Positions 1-11,590 of a DNA stretch of 64,000 bases are shown in pieces. The notes below the pieces were generated by a model, which saw nothing but the letters and a program-made list of their open reading frames with translations, was not told the DNA's origin and did no database searches. Numbering within the stretch: the first letter of the stretch is position 1; each line of letters starts with the position of its first letter. The stretch is from positions 40,303,010 through 40,367,009 of the forward strand of contig CM018681.1 of the NCBI GenBank assembly GCA_009363875.1, given 5' to 3'. The stretch is from Mikania micrantha (Eukaryota > Streptophyta > Magnoliopsida > Asterales > Asteraceae). Position numbers and translations under genes: made by a program.

Positions 1-111
1 CACACCCACACAAATACCCATAACTTATACTTACAAGTTACAAACGATTTGAATACAACACAAGATCGTGAACACAATCTCAACAACAATGAGCGCGTGC
101 ATTCTTAAGTC

Positions 112-197
112 TTAGTTAACCACATCAAAAACAAGGTGAGTACATACGCCCCTTTTTTAATCTCACTGATTTTAAATTGCGGGGCTGAGAAACATGC
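112..197 (+). other. Leader splice/stem module of LTR C (microexon, donor, GCCCC/GGGGC stem)
   Basis: TTAG at 112-115 is followed by a 20-nt interval (116-135) and the donor AG|GTGAG with GT at 136-137. GCCCC at 148-152 can pair with GGGGC at 181-185 across a 28-nt T-rich loop, followed by TGAGAAACATGC. The same order recurs in LTRs B, F, H, K and M. Splicing is inferred, not shown. Confidence 0.5.
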
Positions 198-984
198 TAA
201 TCCTTTTTGTCATTTAAAAGTTTTAGTATAACATTTAGATTATACATCGATTGAGATAATTTTTTTTATCCTTATTATCATTTATCATCGTATGTATGCT
301 TGTGTGATCATAACATAATTGAGAAATCTAGGATGAATCATGATAACATAGTTTCATGATTACATCAACACAATAGAATAATACAAGTTGTAAGATTACA
401 TCTTGTAACACTTTATTATTCTTACAAGAATGAACAATGAGATAACCATGAGATAACACTTTTACAATGAAAAGAATTAACAAGAATGGTATGATGAAAA
501 TATAATTTCATGATATCTTCCACCACCTAGGTTAACTAAGTGTAGTAAGACTAGGTCTTACAACACTATGGTTACAAGTAGGTGAAGACTATGGGATAAT
601 ATGAGACAATTACTTGTGATATAGAGGATGACATTAAGATAATACTACTTCATGATGTCACCTCCCACATATCCTAACACTGTTTTAGAAGACAAGACCC
701 TAGAAATTAATGTTAATGACTAAAGATCATAACATTTGTGTTCATTTCATTGAGATCATATCATTTGGGCAAAATGACAGTGATTCATTAACTAAGGGTG
801 TAAATCATTACCTGAGTTATTTATATAGTTTTCATATGTATGATAATTATAAAACTCAATATCACGGTAAGGGTAGATTTCAATACAATTGCTATGGGGA
901 TAGTTAAGCTAACGGGATCATGCCGGGCACTAAATGTGCTATCAATCTAATTAATGACAAATAACGATGGTTAAGGAATATATG

Positions 985-1475
985 CACATATTATAGATAT
1001 CAGGAGAGGATATCTTACAATCCGGACTGGTCAAAAATGAGAGCCATCGAGACTCTTAAGTCTCATTCCTTAGATATCATGGAGAGGATATCTTACAACC
1101 CAGACTGGTCAGAAATGACAGTCAACGAGACTCTTAGGTCTCATTCCTTAGATATCATGGAGAGGATATCTCGCATTTCAGATTTATCTCTAGTGACAGG
1201 CATAGAGACAAATAAGTCTCACTCTTATAGATATTATGGAGAGAATATCTGACAGGCCTGACTGGTCAGTACTGACAGTCATAGAGACAATTAAGTCTTA
1301 CTCTGGATATTGTTGGGGAATATCCTACATTCTGGGCTAATCAGTAATGATTAGCTAATAGAGAATATTAAGTCTCTATCTCATAGATATCGTTGGGGGA
1401 TATCTACAGGCCGTGTTACTCCGTAAGGAGTAGCTAACAGAGACAATTGAGTCTCTATTCTAAAAATTCGTGTAA
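985..1475 (+). repeat. About six copies of a ~78-bp tandem repeat in LTR C
   Basis: The GAGAC/GAGAA core recurs at about 1049, 1127, 1205, 1284, 1361 and 1440, so the period is 77-79 bp. Each unit holds a near-palindrome (gagactcttaagtctc in unit 1), then 'agatatcatggagaggatatc' or a variant, then 'gactggtcag'. Units diverge progressively to the right. The matching region of LTR H has no equally clear array, so the expansion seems specific to this copy or subfamily. Confidence 0.85.
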
Positions 1476-1750
1476 AATTCAATTGGGGATTTATGCGTGG
1501 GATATAAATGGATTTCCATAGTTGTATTGCAAGTGGTATTGAATTCTATTAAGTATGTGGTGGGATGTCGGCTGGTGGATTGTTCCCCCTACGTATGCCC
1601 TATATATATAAGCATACTTAATGGGATGAAATACTATTTGTAAGTATAACTATGGAGAGGACATTGTGTCAGACATTTGACAATGAGATTTGAGTATAAG
1701 ATTGTGATTGTGAATAACAATAAATCAATTTCTTTCAATTACTAAACTTA

Positions 1751-1755
1751 TGAAC
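1751..1755. repeat. Target site duplication of element B (left copy, tgaac)
   Basis: tgaac immediately precedes the LTR start (1756) and is repeated at 25302-25306 directly after the LTR end at 25301. Confidence 0.95.
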
Positions 1756-2821
1756 TGTAACATCAGTGCCGGAACCGTTACCGGAACAGTGATCTATACA
1801 GTACATGAACAGTAAAACAGGTACGAATCATATACATTTCAGTACGTTTCAGATTCATATCATTTATCATTGTCATTTTGGGTTATCATAGAACAAATTC
1901 AGAAACAATTAGCAGAAACACAGTTCATAACAATGGTTCTTGAGTCAGATAATAATCCGGCAATACAGAACCATCATGTGATTATTTGTTTAGGATTTAT
2001 TATGTATAAACGTATGTGAGGCCTTACGGAACAAAACACACGAATATCGTTATGTGAATGCTAAATTGATGGGTTATTCGTATAGGTGACGATCTGTACG
2101 AATATATCTGAAAGTTTAACGTTCTGAAGGATATTCTATAATTAGAAAACAAGATTGAAAAGTATAGTTATCGTCGTGTTTGTACGGGTGACGATTCGAA
2201 CGAATACGCGCGACAACCGTACATTTCGATTTAAACCGTAAATTAATATTTTAAATTTAATAAATAGAAGATATTAGTTAATTTATTAGGAATCACAACC
2301 TTGTATAATTAAATGATTTCTAATTTTATAATCGTGTCGTTTTGTTGCGAAAACTACGCGAATCGACATTTTACGCGAAACCGAATGAGACCGAACGACC
2401 GGGTACGTTGCTAAACCTTTAATGCTAGCATTTATGTCCCAACAACCTACACCAACCTCCTTCCTCATTCTCAATCTCGTCACTCTCTCTCTAGCACTCT
2501 CTCTCTCTAGAAATTTCAACATCTCTCTACGATTAGGAGCTCGATTCAAGTCGGATTCAAGCAAGATTGGTGTTAAAACGATCATCACACTACAAGGATT
2601 AAGGGAGTACAAGAATTTCACGAGATTACCCACTGCTTTTAAGGTAAATATTCATTTTATTTTCGGGTTATAGAGGGTTTTCACGAGTTCATTGGTTTTG
2701 CCATTATAATCATCATTAAACACTTAAAATACAAGGATTACACACGTTTAGGTATTGTTAGGGATGAGTTGTGACAGGTTTAAGGTCTCAAGAAGGTGGA
2801 TGGAAGCCATGGGAAGTTTCA

Positions 2822-3410
2822 GGTTCGTGAGACCCATTGGCCGAACCAAACAACAACCGGCTGAAACCAAGGGTTTGTTAGGCGAACCCTGTCCCGAACA
2901 CTCCTTTCTGGCACGAACCCTGCATCCATCCACGAACCCTGCACCGAACCTGTGTGGTTTTGAGCCACGAACCTGTCACCTGGTCCAAAGGCCTGCAACG
3001 AACCCTGCCCCACTGGTCACCGAACCCTAACGCATTTCAACGAACCCTAGGATGCAGTTCACGAACCTGGCGCCCGCACCTAACCCTGCAACGAACCTGT
3101 AGGATCTGGGTCACGAACCCTGCAATGCTGACAACCGAACCATAGTTAGTCACCGAACCCTAATGCCGAGCCTTGGATGTACAGCGAACCATAGAATCAG
3201 ACGAATCATGTATGCATGACCATGCAGACCCACGAACCCTCAAACTAAAACAGTAGCCGAACCATTAGGGTTCGTCAAGGTTAGAAGATGGCCGAACCTA
3301 TCATTGAACATAGCCGAACCTCAGGAACACTGGTGGGTTAGCCGAACCTAAGACCAACTCCTCTAAAAGGTTCGCTGCCCTGGACCACATGTCGAACCTA
3401 GGAGTGGGTT
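2822..3410 (+). repeat. CGAACC hexamer array in LTR B (5' copy)
   Basis: More than twenty CGAACC/CGAACCCT or GGTTCG words occur at irregular 10-35-bp spacing, with unrelated sequence between them. It lies in the predicted first leader intron. The 3' LTR copy is at 22346-22924. Open frames across this region follow from repeated codons rather than from a gene. Confidence 0.9.
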
Positions 3411-3522
3411 AAAGAGGTTAGTATGGACCTAGGATCAATGAGACTAATGTTATAAACTAGGAAATGGATTGTGAACCACTAACAATCTCATGAGAAGTTG
3501 ATCATATAGGCATGAATGCATG

Positions 3523-3527
3523 GGAAA
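3523..3527. repeat. Target site duplication of element A (left copy, ggaaa)
   Basis: ggaaa precedes the LTR start at 3528 and is repeated at 14149-14153. The undisturbed site reads tgggaaatgcatgtac at about 23051 in B's 3' LTR, with a single ggaaa. Confidence 0.97.
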
Positions 3528-3765
3528 TGTAACATCTGTGAAAATCCCAGGTAAAATCCATATTAAGATCATACTTATCTTGTCATTACGAACAAAAACC
3601 AAGTATTACGTAAGTTGAGTCGATGGTATTTAAACAAACTAAGAAACCATGATCAGTCATGGGTTTCAGATGTCGTAATGCGTATAAAAAAAAAAAAAAA
3701 AAAAACAATCAAGAAATAACTATGGGGTCTTCGAAATATTTAATAAAATAAACTATTTACAACCA

Positions 3766-4125
3766 TGCCCGGGAATAAATGGCCCGCGATCAGCCCAGGG
3801 CGCCCGTGTCCCCGGCCTTCATCTTCGGCAACACCCGAGCCGCGGCCAGGCCGCCCGGCCTCACTCCTCGGCAATTGCAGGTCGCGACCCACCTTGGCGG
3901 CCCACTTCCTCGGCAGTCTCCTCGGCAACTCCAAGCCGCGACCAGGCCATGCGGCCGAGTCCGCGGCCAAGCCGCTCGTGCCATTCGCCCGGCCATGCGC
4001 TCGTGCCTTCGGCCATCCGGCCCATGACTTCGGATGGTGCCAGCATGCCACCGCCCAGCACCACTCGGCCTTCCGGCCCCTCGGCCAGGCCGCTCGGCCA
4101 AGCCGGCCCCTCGACCAGCACCATA
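3766..4125 (+). repeat. GC-rich CGGCCA-type block in LTR A (5' copy)
   Basis: About 360 bp of very high GC, built of variants of cggcca / ctcggc / ggccgc, stand abruptly inside AT-rich LTR. Stops are rare in several frames on both strands, so overlapping Pro/Arg/Ala-rich open frames appear (for example 3765-4154 + and 3740-4144 -). This is a composition effect. It lies about 300 bp upstream of the TATA box. The identical 3' copy is at 11824-12183. Confidence 0.85.
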
Positions 4126-4416
4126 TAAATTTTAAACTTTGCATTTTGCCCTAAACTTTATGGATTAGTATTTTATGACCCAAATCTCTATTTTATAAAT
4201 AATATTACACATTTTATTTATAACAATTGAAAGAAACTCTTTCACTAATTAAATTTTAATCAAAAACCTTAATTAAACATAATCATTTTACTTTTAACCT
4301 ACTAACCTATATCCCCACACTTTTGCCCCCTTCCAACATTTGTGTCCCCCTCTCCCACTCCTCTCTTGAACGGCCAAAGGACCTTCCCCATTGCACCCCC
4401 TCTCCAAAATTTCAAC

Positions 4417-4424
4417 TATAAATA
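4417..4424 (+). promoter_or_regulatory. TATA box of LTR A
   Basis: tataaata sits in ttcaactataaatacc, followed about 30-60 bp later by a pyrimidine-rich, A-starting leader. This is a typical plant core promoter, so U3 would be about 0.9 kb. Confidence 0.65.
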
Positions 4425-5408
4425 CCAAGCTTCATCCTTCCTTAATCCTTTGCACCAAATCCATTTTCTTTGGATTTCAAATTCTATCTCCCTAATTCAC
4501 CTCTCTTGAAATCTTTCTAAGATTTTCAAGGTAATTCTCATTTAAACTAAATGTTCTTACATGATTTACATTATGTCTTCTACTTCTTCTTCTTCATCAT
4601 CTTCTTCTAATCCTCTAAATTCTAAGTTGTTACCATGCTTGATAACACAAAGGTTTGTGTGTTGTGAGGTTTCCTAATGACTGGTTTTATGACAAGTAAC
4701 CTATGATCAACCCATGCACAAACATACTTTCAAGTCATGAATTCTTGCAATATTGATAACAAAAAGGTTTGTGTGTTTGTTCTTCACCAAGCATCCAAGC
4801 ATACCTTCAATATTTGCCTTATTATATTAAATGTTGATAACACAAAGGTTTTGTATAATTATGGGTCTTTAATCAAAGATCAACAACTATACAAAACATA
4901 CTTTCAACATTTACCATATTTTAGGTTTGTAGCATTTTGATTTAATACATTCACAAAATATATACTTGTAATTATTCAAACATATTACTTGAATGTTATT
5001 AACCTATTACATAAAAGAAATAAATCTATAAACCTTATTCCTAAACTTGATTATACGCATTACAAATTTAATCATTTTAAACCATCTTTGGTTTCATTAT
5101 TTACTATTAGACCATCTGTGGTCCTATTATTATTAAACCATCCGTGGTTTCATTCGTAATTTGGTACGACTCAAAATAAAGAGTCGATTAAAATGTCAAA
5201 TTAAAAAGCGAACTGTGTTATGGCTTAGTATCATTATTAAGTTGGAAGATAACAAGTTCGAGTAACGTATTATCATTTCTTATATGACTTAATGAAAGTC
5301 ATGACTTTGCAACAACCCCAATCTATTAATCGGGTTAACGCATTTTTATAAAAATACTAAATATTAAATCCATCGTAAAACTCAACAAAAGTATATTTTC
5401 CTTATTAT

Positions 5409-5527
5409 AGGGGTTTGAAGTTCGTGGTGACCCTCAAGATCTTATTATCAATCACCTTCTATCATTCTACTACTAGTGAGTTTCATAGCCCCTCTTTTAT
5501 TTTAATATTTTGGGGTGGAATACATGC
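5409..5527 (+). other. Leader splice/stem module of LTR A
   Basis: A tccttattatag acceptor-like site ends at 5410, and a donor-like TA|GTGAGT has GT at 5476-5477 (65-nt interval). GCCCC at 5488-5492 can pair with GGGGT at 5512-5516 across 19 nt, followed by GGAATACATGC. The copy in the 3' LTR is at about 13467-13585. Confidence 0.45.
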
Positions 5528-5782
5528 TAGAAATCTTTACATCCATATGTGTTTAATTGAAATAGGCATTTTTGTGATTACTTGAGTATACGTGTTTCTA
5601 TCGTTTAAACTTCTTTAATATTCATGATGTACATTAATAATATTTTGAGTGAAGTATACGTTTGACATCGTTTAAACTCATAATCATAAAATGCATGCTT
5701 TATGGTTAACCATTATTGGATGTATGTTATTATAAACTCTTTTCTAACCATGCTTTATCGAGTCATAAACCTATGAACTCAC

Positions 5783-5819
5783 CAACTATTTTTAGTTGAC
5801 ACTTGAGCATGTATTTCAG
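5783..5819 (+). other. Pre-acceptor hairpin of LTR A
   Basis: CAACTA (5783-5788), loop tttt, TAGTTG (5793-5798): a perfect 6-bp stem, with the CAG acceptor-like site at 5817-5819. It is preceded by gaactcac as in the other LTRs. The 3' LTR copy is at 13841-13877. Confidence 0.5.
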
Positions 5820-6093
5820 GAAATTAGCGTCATGGGAATATTTTGCAACAAGAAGATTTGAAGATATTGTTTAATTTAGATTAGACTATATGGAGAAATC
5901 TTTCATGTTGTATTATTTTGGTCATATCATTTTGTAAAACTCTTATTGATATGTTATTTGAATTTATGTAATTCTCTTATGTATGTTTATTTGGATTATG
6001 AATGCAATTTAGTAAGTTTCTTTATAAACAATGTATTTGTAATCCAATTTCGTCTCGCCCTCGTGATTCCGCTTTAGCGGGGGTGTGACAGAT

Positions 6094-6107
6094 TGGTATC
6101 AGAGCCA
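6094..6107 (+). other. Primer binding site of element A (initiator Met tRNA)
   Basis: tggtatcagagcca begins 3 nt after the LTR end. It is complementary to the 3' end of plant initiator methionine tRNA, the usual primer for these elements. It is not a tRNA gene. Confidence 0.95.
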
Positions 6108-7026
6108 TTGGTTATAGAGAATTAGGTTGCATGAAACCTAGACTATAACTTATAGCTCATCCTAGGACTTACATGGACTCTATGTGCTACTTTACTCGAA
6201 CTACTTGTTATCACCATACGTGCTTACTTGCTTGCTGTTAGAAATAAGATTCCTTAGAATTTAAGTATCCCATTAAGAATGCCTTAGATTATAAAAGCCT
6301 TAGTTAGATCCTACAACTTTTACTTATATAAAAATATAAAACACATAATATGTATGTATGACAAAAATATGTTTGACACTCTCACACTCGAAATTTTTAT
6401 TCTGTTCTCGTTAGAGCTAAGTTTGTACAAACGGACATGTATTAACTGGAAGGGCGAATGCCGGTAGTTGGGACTCCTGTCTAGGAAAGCGATTCGCATA
6501 AATCCCCGACATACTGCGGGACCAGTCTAGCTTTCCTGGGGAATTCCGATGAGAGTATTCTAACCTATAGGCCAAAGCATGTTATACCAAACGTTGTACG
6601 AACTATACGGTTCTAATAAGTCAACGGCAAGTCCTTTGGGTTGCCATTCCGCTTCACTTTGAAGCCAACCTCATTGATTTATATAAACTCCAAAATGATT
6701 ATTCTATACTCATATTTATATGTCAACCTAAGATAGCAAGAACCAAAGTGATCATGCAAGTCAAATCACCATTACGAGTGCACGCGTAATCGCCATTTGA
6801 AATGCATGAGAATTTTGGCAATTCCTATTCTGAGTTCACTATTAATATGGGTTCCTAATCTTAAAATTTTCAAAACATGGGTTATGACCAACAAGATAAA
6901 CCCTTCCATTTTGACAAAAGGATGATCCATACTTTTGCACACACAAAGAGCTCAAATCAAGTATATAACGAATAAATTACTACATTAAATGAAATACTAA
7001 ACCATTTCCTTTCAACTTCATAGCTA
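6108..7026 (+). other. Untranslated leader of element A between primer site and gag
   Basis: About 0.9 kb without a credible ORF. CTAGGAAAGC (6481-6490) can pair with GCTTTCCTGG (6530-6539), ten pairs with one wobble. Inside the loop, CCCG (6505-6508) can pair with CGGG (6517-6520). By position this could be a packaging or dimerisation structure; that is inference. Element B's leader is only about 160 nt and lacks it. Confidence 0.5.
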
Positions 7027-10000
7027 ATGGCTCCAACAAGAAGAGGACGAAAACCAAAGAATAAGGAACCAGTTGACAATACAGATACTACCATCCCAAT
7101 GACACCCGACGATATCGAAAAACTAGTGGAAGCTCGAATAGCCGCAGCTATACCCGGCATACTTGCTCGAGCAAACTCGAACTCGGGAAACAACAATAAC
7201 AACCACAACACCAATAATAGCAACACCACCGACCCCGAAACCAGTAATGCAAGAAAAGGCTGCACGTACAAGCACTTCATGTCCTGCAAACCAAAGGATT
7301 ACTATGGCAATGACGGGGCCATAGGGCTACTAAAATGGATAGATAAGATCCAAGCGGTTTTCCGTATTTCTGAATGCCTTGAAACCCACAAGGTTCGTTA
7401 TGCTGCAAACTCCTTCCAAGGGAAGGCCTTGAACTGGTGGAACAATCAAATACAGGCTCGGGGTGTTGAGGAGGCAGAAACCATGGGTTGGGAAGAATTC
7501 AAAGCCCTAATACTAGAAGAATACTGCCCCATCAACGAACTGCAAAAATTGGAGAACGAATTCTGGCACCTCACGATGAAAGGTGCTGAACTAATGGCCT
7601 ATAACGACCGATTCCATGAACTCTCGAGTTTATTACCACACATGGTAAACTCGGAAGCTCGGAAAATCGAACGTTATATCTGGGGACTTGCACCCCAAAT
7701 TGGAAGCATGGTTACCGCTTCTAGGCCAACCACACTCAAAAGTGCCATCCTTTTGGCCGGTCAAATTAGGGACCATTTGGTGAGGACTAATGCTTTCGAG
7801 AACAAGAACTCGGGAGAAAAGAGGAAGTCTGATAACACCACCCCATCCAACCTCACCAACCATTCCAATCAACCCAACCACTCCAAAAGGCACAACAACA
7901 ACAAGAAACCCGCAACTGCCCGTAACTATGGGGCAGTTAATCAAGAAAAGAGGAACCAACATGCACCTAAGTGTGCGAAATGCAACTACTTTCACTTTGG
8001 AGCTTGTCTCGTCTGCTCCAAGTGTGGGAAACCCGGACATCAAGCAAACAACTGCCGGAGCAACCCAACCCCGCGTGCCTGCTATGGATGTGGAAGCCCC
8101 GACCACATGCTCAACACTTGTCCAAAGAGGCCACAAGGATCTGGAGCTGCCAACCAACCACCTCGGGGAAGAGCTTTCGTCATGGGAGCTCAGGAAGCCC
8201 GTGAAGACAACAATGTTGTCACTGGTACGTTCCTTGTAAACGACCATTTAGCATCTATTTTATTTGATACTGGCGCTGATAAAAGTTTCATATCAACTAA
8301 GTTTGAGCATATTGTAAACCAAAAATCTACCCCATTAACTGAAATGTACACCATAGAACTAGCCAACGGGAAACTATTAACTGCACGAAAAATCCTCAAA
8401 GGTTGCGTCCTTAACTATGACGGTCACTCGTTCTACCTAGACCTCATTCCCATCCAACTTGGAAGTTTCGATGTAGTCGTTGGAATGGACTGGTTGTCCA
8501 AACATCAAGCAGAAATCCAATGTCACCTAAAAATTGTTCGAGTCCCACTACCGAACGGGGAAACCTTGGAGATTCAAGGAGAAATATCGAGTGGAAAACT
8601 ACACCTCATTTCCGCTATAAAGGCACGTAAGTACCTAAAGAAGGATTGTCAAGCCTTCCTTGCCCACGTCAAAGTCAAGGATCAAGAAGAGAAGAAAATC
8701 GAAGACATACCTATAGTCCGAGACTTTCCCGACGTATTTCCCGATGAACTACCTGGATTACCACCCGTGCGACTAGTGGAATTTCATATCGATCTGATTC
8801 CAGGAGCAGCACCGATAGCAAAGACACCCTATCGTCTTGCACCATCCGAGATGCAAGAGTTATAAAGCCAATTACAAGAACTTTTGGATCGAGGGTTCAT
8901 TCGAACGAGCTTCTCGCCATGGGGAGCACCCATTCTATTCGTCAAAAAGAAGGATGGATCTTTTCGAATGTGCATTGACTATAGGGAGCTCAACAAAGTA
9001 ACCATCAAAAACCGCTATCCTCTTCCTCGGATTGATGACTTGTTTGATCAATTACAAGGATCTAGGTACTTCTCGAAGATAGACCTTCGGTCGGGTTATC
9101 ACCAATTAAGAATTCACGAAGACGACATCCCAAAAACCGCATTCAGAACAAGATACGGGCACTACGAATTCCTAGTAATGCCCTTCGGACTCACCAATGC
9201 TCCTGCGGTATTCATGGACCTAATGAACCGTGTATGCAAGCCTTACCTCGACAAGTTCGTGATCGTATTCATCGACGACATCCTTATATACTCACAAAAC
9301 GAGGAAGATCATAAGCAACACCTAAAGCTAGTACTCCAACTCTTGGCAAAGGAGAAACTATATGCCAAGTTTTCCAAATGCGAGTTCTGGTTAAAGGAAG
9401 TTCACTTCCTTGGTCATGTGGTTAATGATAAGGGTATTCAGGTCGACCCAAGCAAGATTGAGGCGGTAAAGAAATGGGAAGCACCGACAACCCCGACAGA
9501 AATCCGACAATTCTTAGGGTTGGCCGGATACTATCGTAGATTCATTGAAAACTTCTCTAAAATAGCCAAACCATTAACTATGCTCACCTAAAAGGAGCAA
9601 AAGTACAGTTGGGGAAGAGAACAAGAAGAAGCCTTCCAATTACTGAAACACAAATTATGCCAAGCCCCGATCCTATCACTCCCCGACGGCACTGATAACT
9701 TTGTCGTGTACTGTGATGCATCGCACCAAGGTCTCGGTTGCGTGTTGATGCAAAAAGACAAAGTTATTGCATATGCATCCCGGCAACTCAAAGTGCATGA
9801 AAAGAACTACACCACTCATGACTTGGAGTTAGGAGCCGTTATCTTTGCTTTAAAAATCTGGAGACACTACCTCTACGGTACCAAGTGTATTATATACACC
9901 GATCACAAAAGCCTCCAACACATCCTTGATCAAAAAATGTTGAATATGCGTCAAAGAAGATGGGTTGAATTACTCAACGACTACGATTGTGACATACGCT

Positions 10001-11556
10001 ACCATCCAGGTAAAGCAAACGTGGTGGCTGATGCACTAAGTAGAAAAGAGAGGATCAAACCCGTTCGCGTACGCGCCTTGGGTATGACAATACAAACCTC
10101 TCTCAAAACCCAAATTCTTGAAGCACAAAAGGAAGCTCTAAAGGCAAAGGAACTCAAAGAAGAACTGCTATGCGGGGCGGAGAAGAGACTAGAACTAAAG
10201 GAAGATGATGTGTTGTATTTCCAAGAAAGAATGTGGGTTCCCGAGCTGAACAACATCCGAGAGCTCATTTTTCATGAAGCCCACAAATCCAAATACTCCG
10301 TTCATCCGGGCGCCGACAAAATGTATAAAGATCTCAAGGAATACTATTGGTGGCCCGGAATGAAGAAAGACATCGCTCTCTATGTCGGAAAGTGCCTAAC
10401 CTGTTCTAAGGTTAAGGCCGAACATCAAAAACCATCGGGTATGCTACAACAACCCGAGATTCCACAATGGATATGGGAGCAAATTTCCATGGATTTCATC
10501 ACCAAACTACCACGTACCCCTAGTGGTTACGATTCTATATGGGTCATCGTCGATCGATTGACGAAATCCGCTCACTTCTTGCCCATTAGAGAGGATTTTA
10601 AGATGGAGAAGCTTGCAAAACTGTACATCACCGAAATCATCACAAGGCACGGCGTGCCCATGTCAATCATCTCCGACCGAGATAGTCGATTTACCTCCCG
10701 ATTTTGGCAATCCATGCAAAAGGCACTCGGAACTCGTCTTGATCTTAGCACCGCTTATCATCCACAAACCGATGGCCAAACTGAAAGAACAATCCAAACC
10801 TTGGAAGATATGCTTAGGTGTTGTGTGGTAGACTTTGGTGGGAGTTGGGATAACCATCTTCCATTAATTGAATTCTCGTATAATAATAGTTACCATACAA
10901 GCATCAAGTGTGCACCGTTCGAAGCCTTATACGGACGGAAATGTCGATCTCCCGTATGTTGGGCAGAAATCGGGGAAAGTCAAATAACCGGTCCGGAGAT
11001 CATTCAAGAAACGACGGATAAGATTGCACAAATTAAAGACCGAATCAAAGCCGCTAGGGATCGTCAGAAAAGCTACGCCGACAATCGAAGAAAACCGTTA
11101 GAATTTGCAATTGGCGATAAGGTAATGTTAAAGGTGTCTCCATGGAAAGGTGTCGTACGATTCGGAAAGAAGGGCAAGCTAGCTCCAAGGTACGTTGGAC
11201 CTTTTGAAATCCTCGATAGAATTGGTCCCGTGGCCTACAAACTTCAATTACCACAAGAGCTCGGTGGAGTTCATGATACCTTCCATGTGTCAAATCTGAA
11301 GAAATGCTTATCGGACGAGACCTTGATCATTCCACTGGATGAGGTTCGACTCGACGACAAACTCCACTTCATTGAAGAACCAATTGAGGTTATGGATCGA
11401 GATGTGAAGACGTTGAAGCGAAGCCGTATTCCAATCGTTAAAGTTAGATGGAACTCTAAGCGAGGACCTGAATTCACTTGGGAAAGGGAGGACCATATGA
11501 AGAATAAATATCCTCAATTTTTCACGGACACTTCTACCTTGGCGAATAAAGACTGA
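7027..11556 (+). pseudogene. gag-pol: gag-pol polyprotein of element A, two nonsense codons
   Basis: A single frame of 1510 codons is broken by TAA at 8863-8865 (codon 613, where B has Ser) and TAA at 9589-9591 (codon 855, where B has Gln). The frame resumes unchanged after each stop. Domains by approximate codon: retrotransposon gag core 96-220; two CX2CX4HX4C zinc knuckles near 330 and 355; aspartic protease LFDTGA near 413; reverse transcriptase about 600-800 with FIDD near 748; RNase H about 890-1010 (YCDASHQGLG, VADALSR); integrase with its HHCC finger from about 1080, catalytic core, GPF module, and a chromodomain-like tail about 1445-1495 (VRWNSKRGPEFTWE). The tail marks a chromovirus. 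The start at 7027 is the first Met of the open frame. Both stops disable pol; gag and protease stay open. Confidence 0.95.
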
Positions 11557-11590
11557 ATTTCGGGACGAAATTCTTTCAACCGGGGGAGAC
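11556..11590 (+). promoter_or_regulatory. Hairpin and polypurine tract of element A
   Basis: AATTTCG (11556-11562), loop GGA, CGAAATT (11566-11572): a perfect 7-bp stem starting where the pol stop codon ends. The purine-rich gggggaga (11582-11589), the plus-strand primer, abuts the 3' LTR at 11591. Confidence 0.8.

Larger units (their letters stand above)
1..1755 (+). mobile_element. Left part of the 5' LTR of gypsy element C
   Basis: This is LTR sequence whose start lies before the window. It continues at 25307 after element B: joining 1755 to 25307 restores a stretch (ctaaacttatgaac / acaccaacctagtgttgac) matching the homologous place in B's own LTR. It resembles H at 59100-60345 (the GTGAG donor, GCCCC, GGGGCTGAGAAACATGC, and the 'tagttgtattgca' block), so C and H are the same LTR family. 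It carries the AG|GTGAG donor at 135/136 with the downstream GCCCC/GGGGC stem and a 78-bp tandem array. Small open frames here (710-907, 1037-1252) lie in LTR or repeat sequence and are not called as genes. Confidence 0.85.
1756..3527 (+). mobile_element. Element B 5' LTR, left part
   Basis: It begins tgtaacatcagtgccggaacc and matches 21280-23047 of the 3' LTR almost base for base. It contains a CT-rich start region (about 2479-2511) and a first donor-like AAG|GTAAAT with GT at 2644-2645, followed by the CGAACC array. Where F and N have gctataaaagcc, this LTR has only an AT-rich 'ctaaacctttaat' near 2412, so no clear TATA box is visible. Element A interrupts it at 3527/14154. Confidence 0.95.
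3528..6090 (+). mobile_element. Element A 5' LTR
   Basis: It starts tgtaacatctgtgaaaatcc and ends gggggtgtgaca. In order it holds: a 20-A run at 3686-3705; a GC-rich block 3766-4125; a TATA box 4417-4424; a donor-like CAAG|GTAATT (GT at 4531); a possible 65-nt exon 5411-5475 between TATAG and TA|GTGAGT; the GCCCC/GGGGT stem; the CAACTA/TAGTTG hairpin and CAG at 5817-5819; then U5. Stretches between these hold no gene. The open frame at 4737-4940 is AT-rich LTR sequence, duplicated in the 3' LTR. Confidence 0.95.

Noticed and set aside
2748..3145. Small frames over the CGAACC array and their copies at 22272-22669, 35262-35700 and 53603-54183
   Set aside because: They read the repeated hexamer in different frames and have no start context or domain.
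2822..3410. CRISPR-like or pol III B-box array (GGTTCG resembles the B-box core)
   Set aside because: Spacing is irregular, the repeat is only 6-8 bp, and the invariant A after GGTTCG and an A-box are missing.
3740..4154. Overlapping 80-134-residue Pro/Arg/Ala-rich frames on both strands (also 11722-12212)
   Set aside because: All lie in the GC-rich LTR block, occur in several frames at once and are duplicated with the LTR. They reflect base composition.
6094..6107. tRNA-like tggtatcagagcc
   Set aside because: Only the primer-site complement of a tRNA 3' end; no cloverleaf around it. The same applies at 16405 and 44079.
7633..8247. 204-residue minus-strand frame inside gag of A
   Set aside because: Antisense to a clear gag-protease coding region; no domain.
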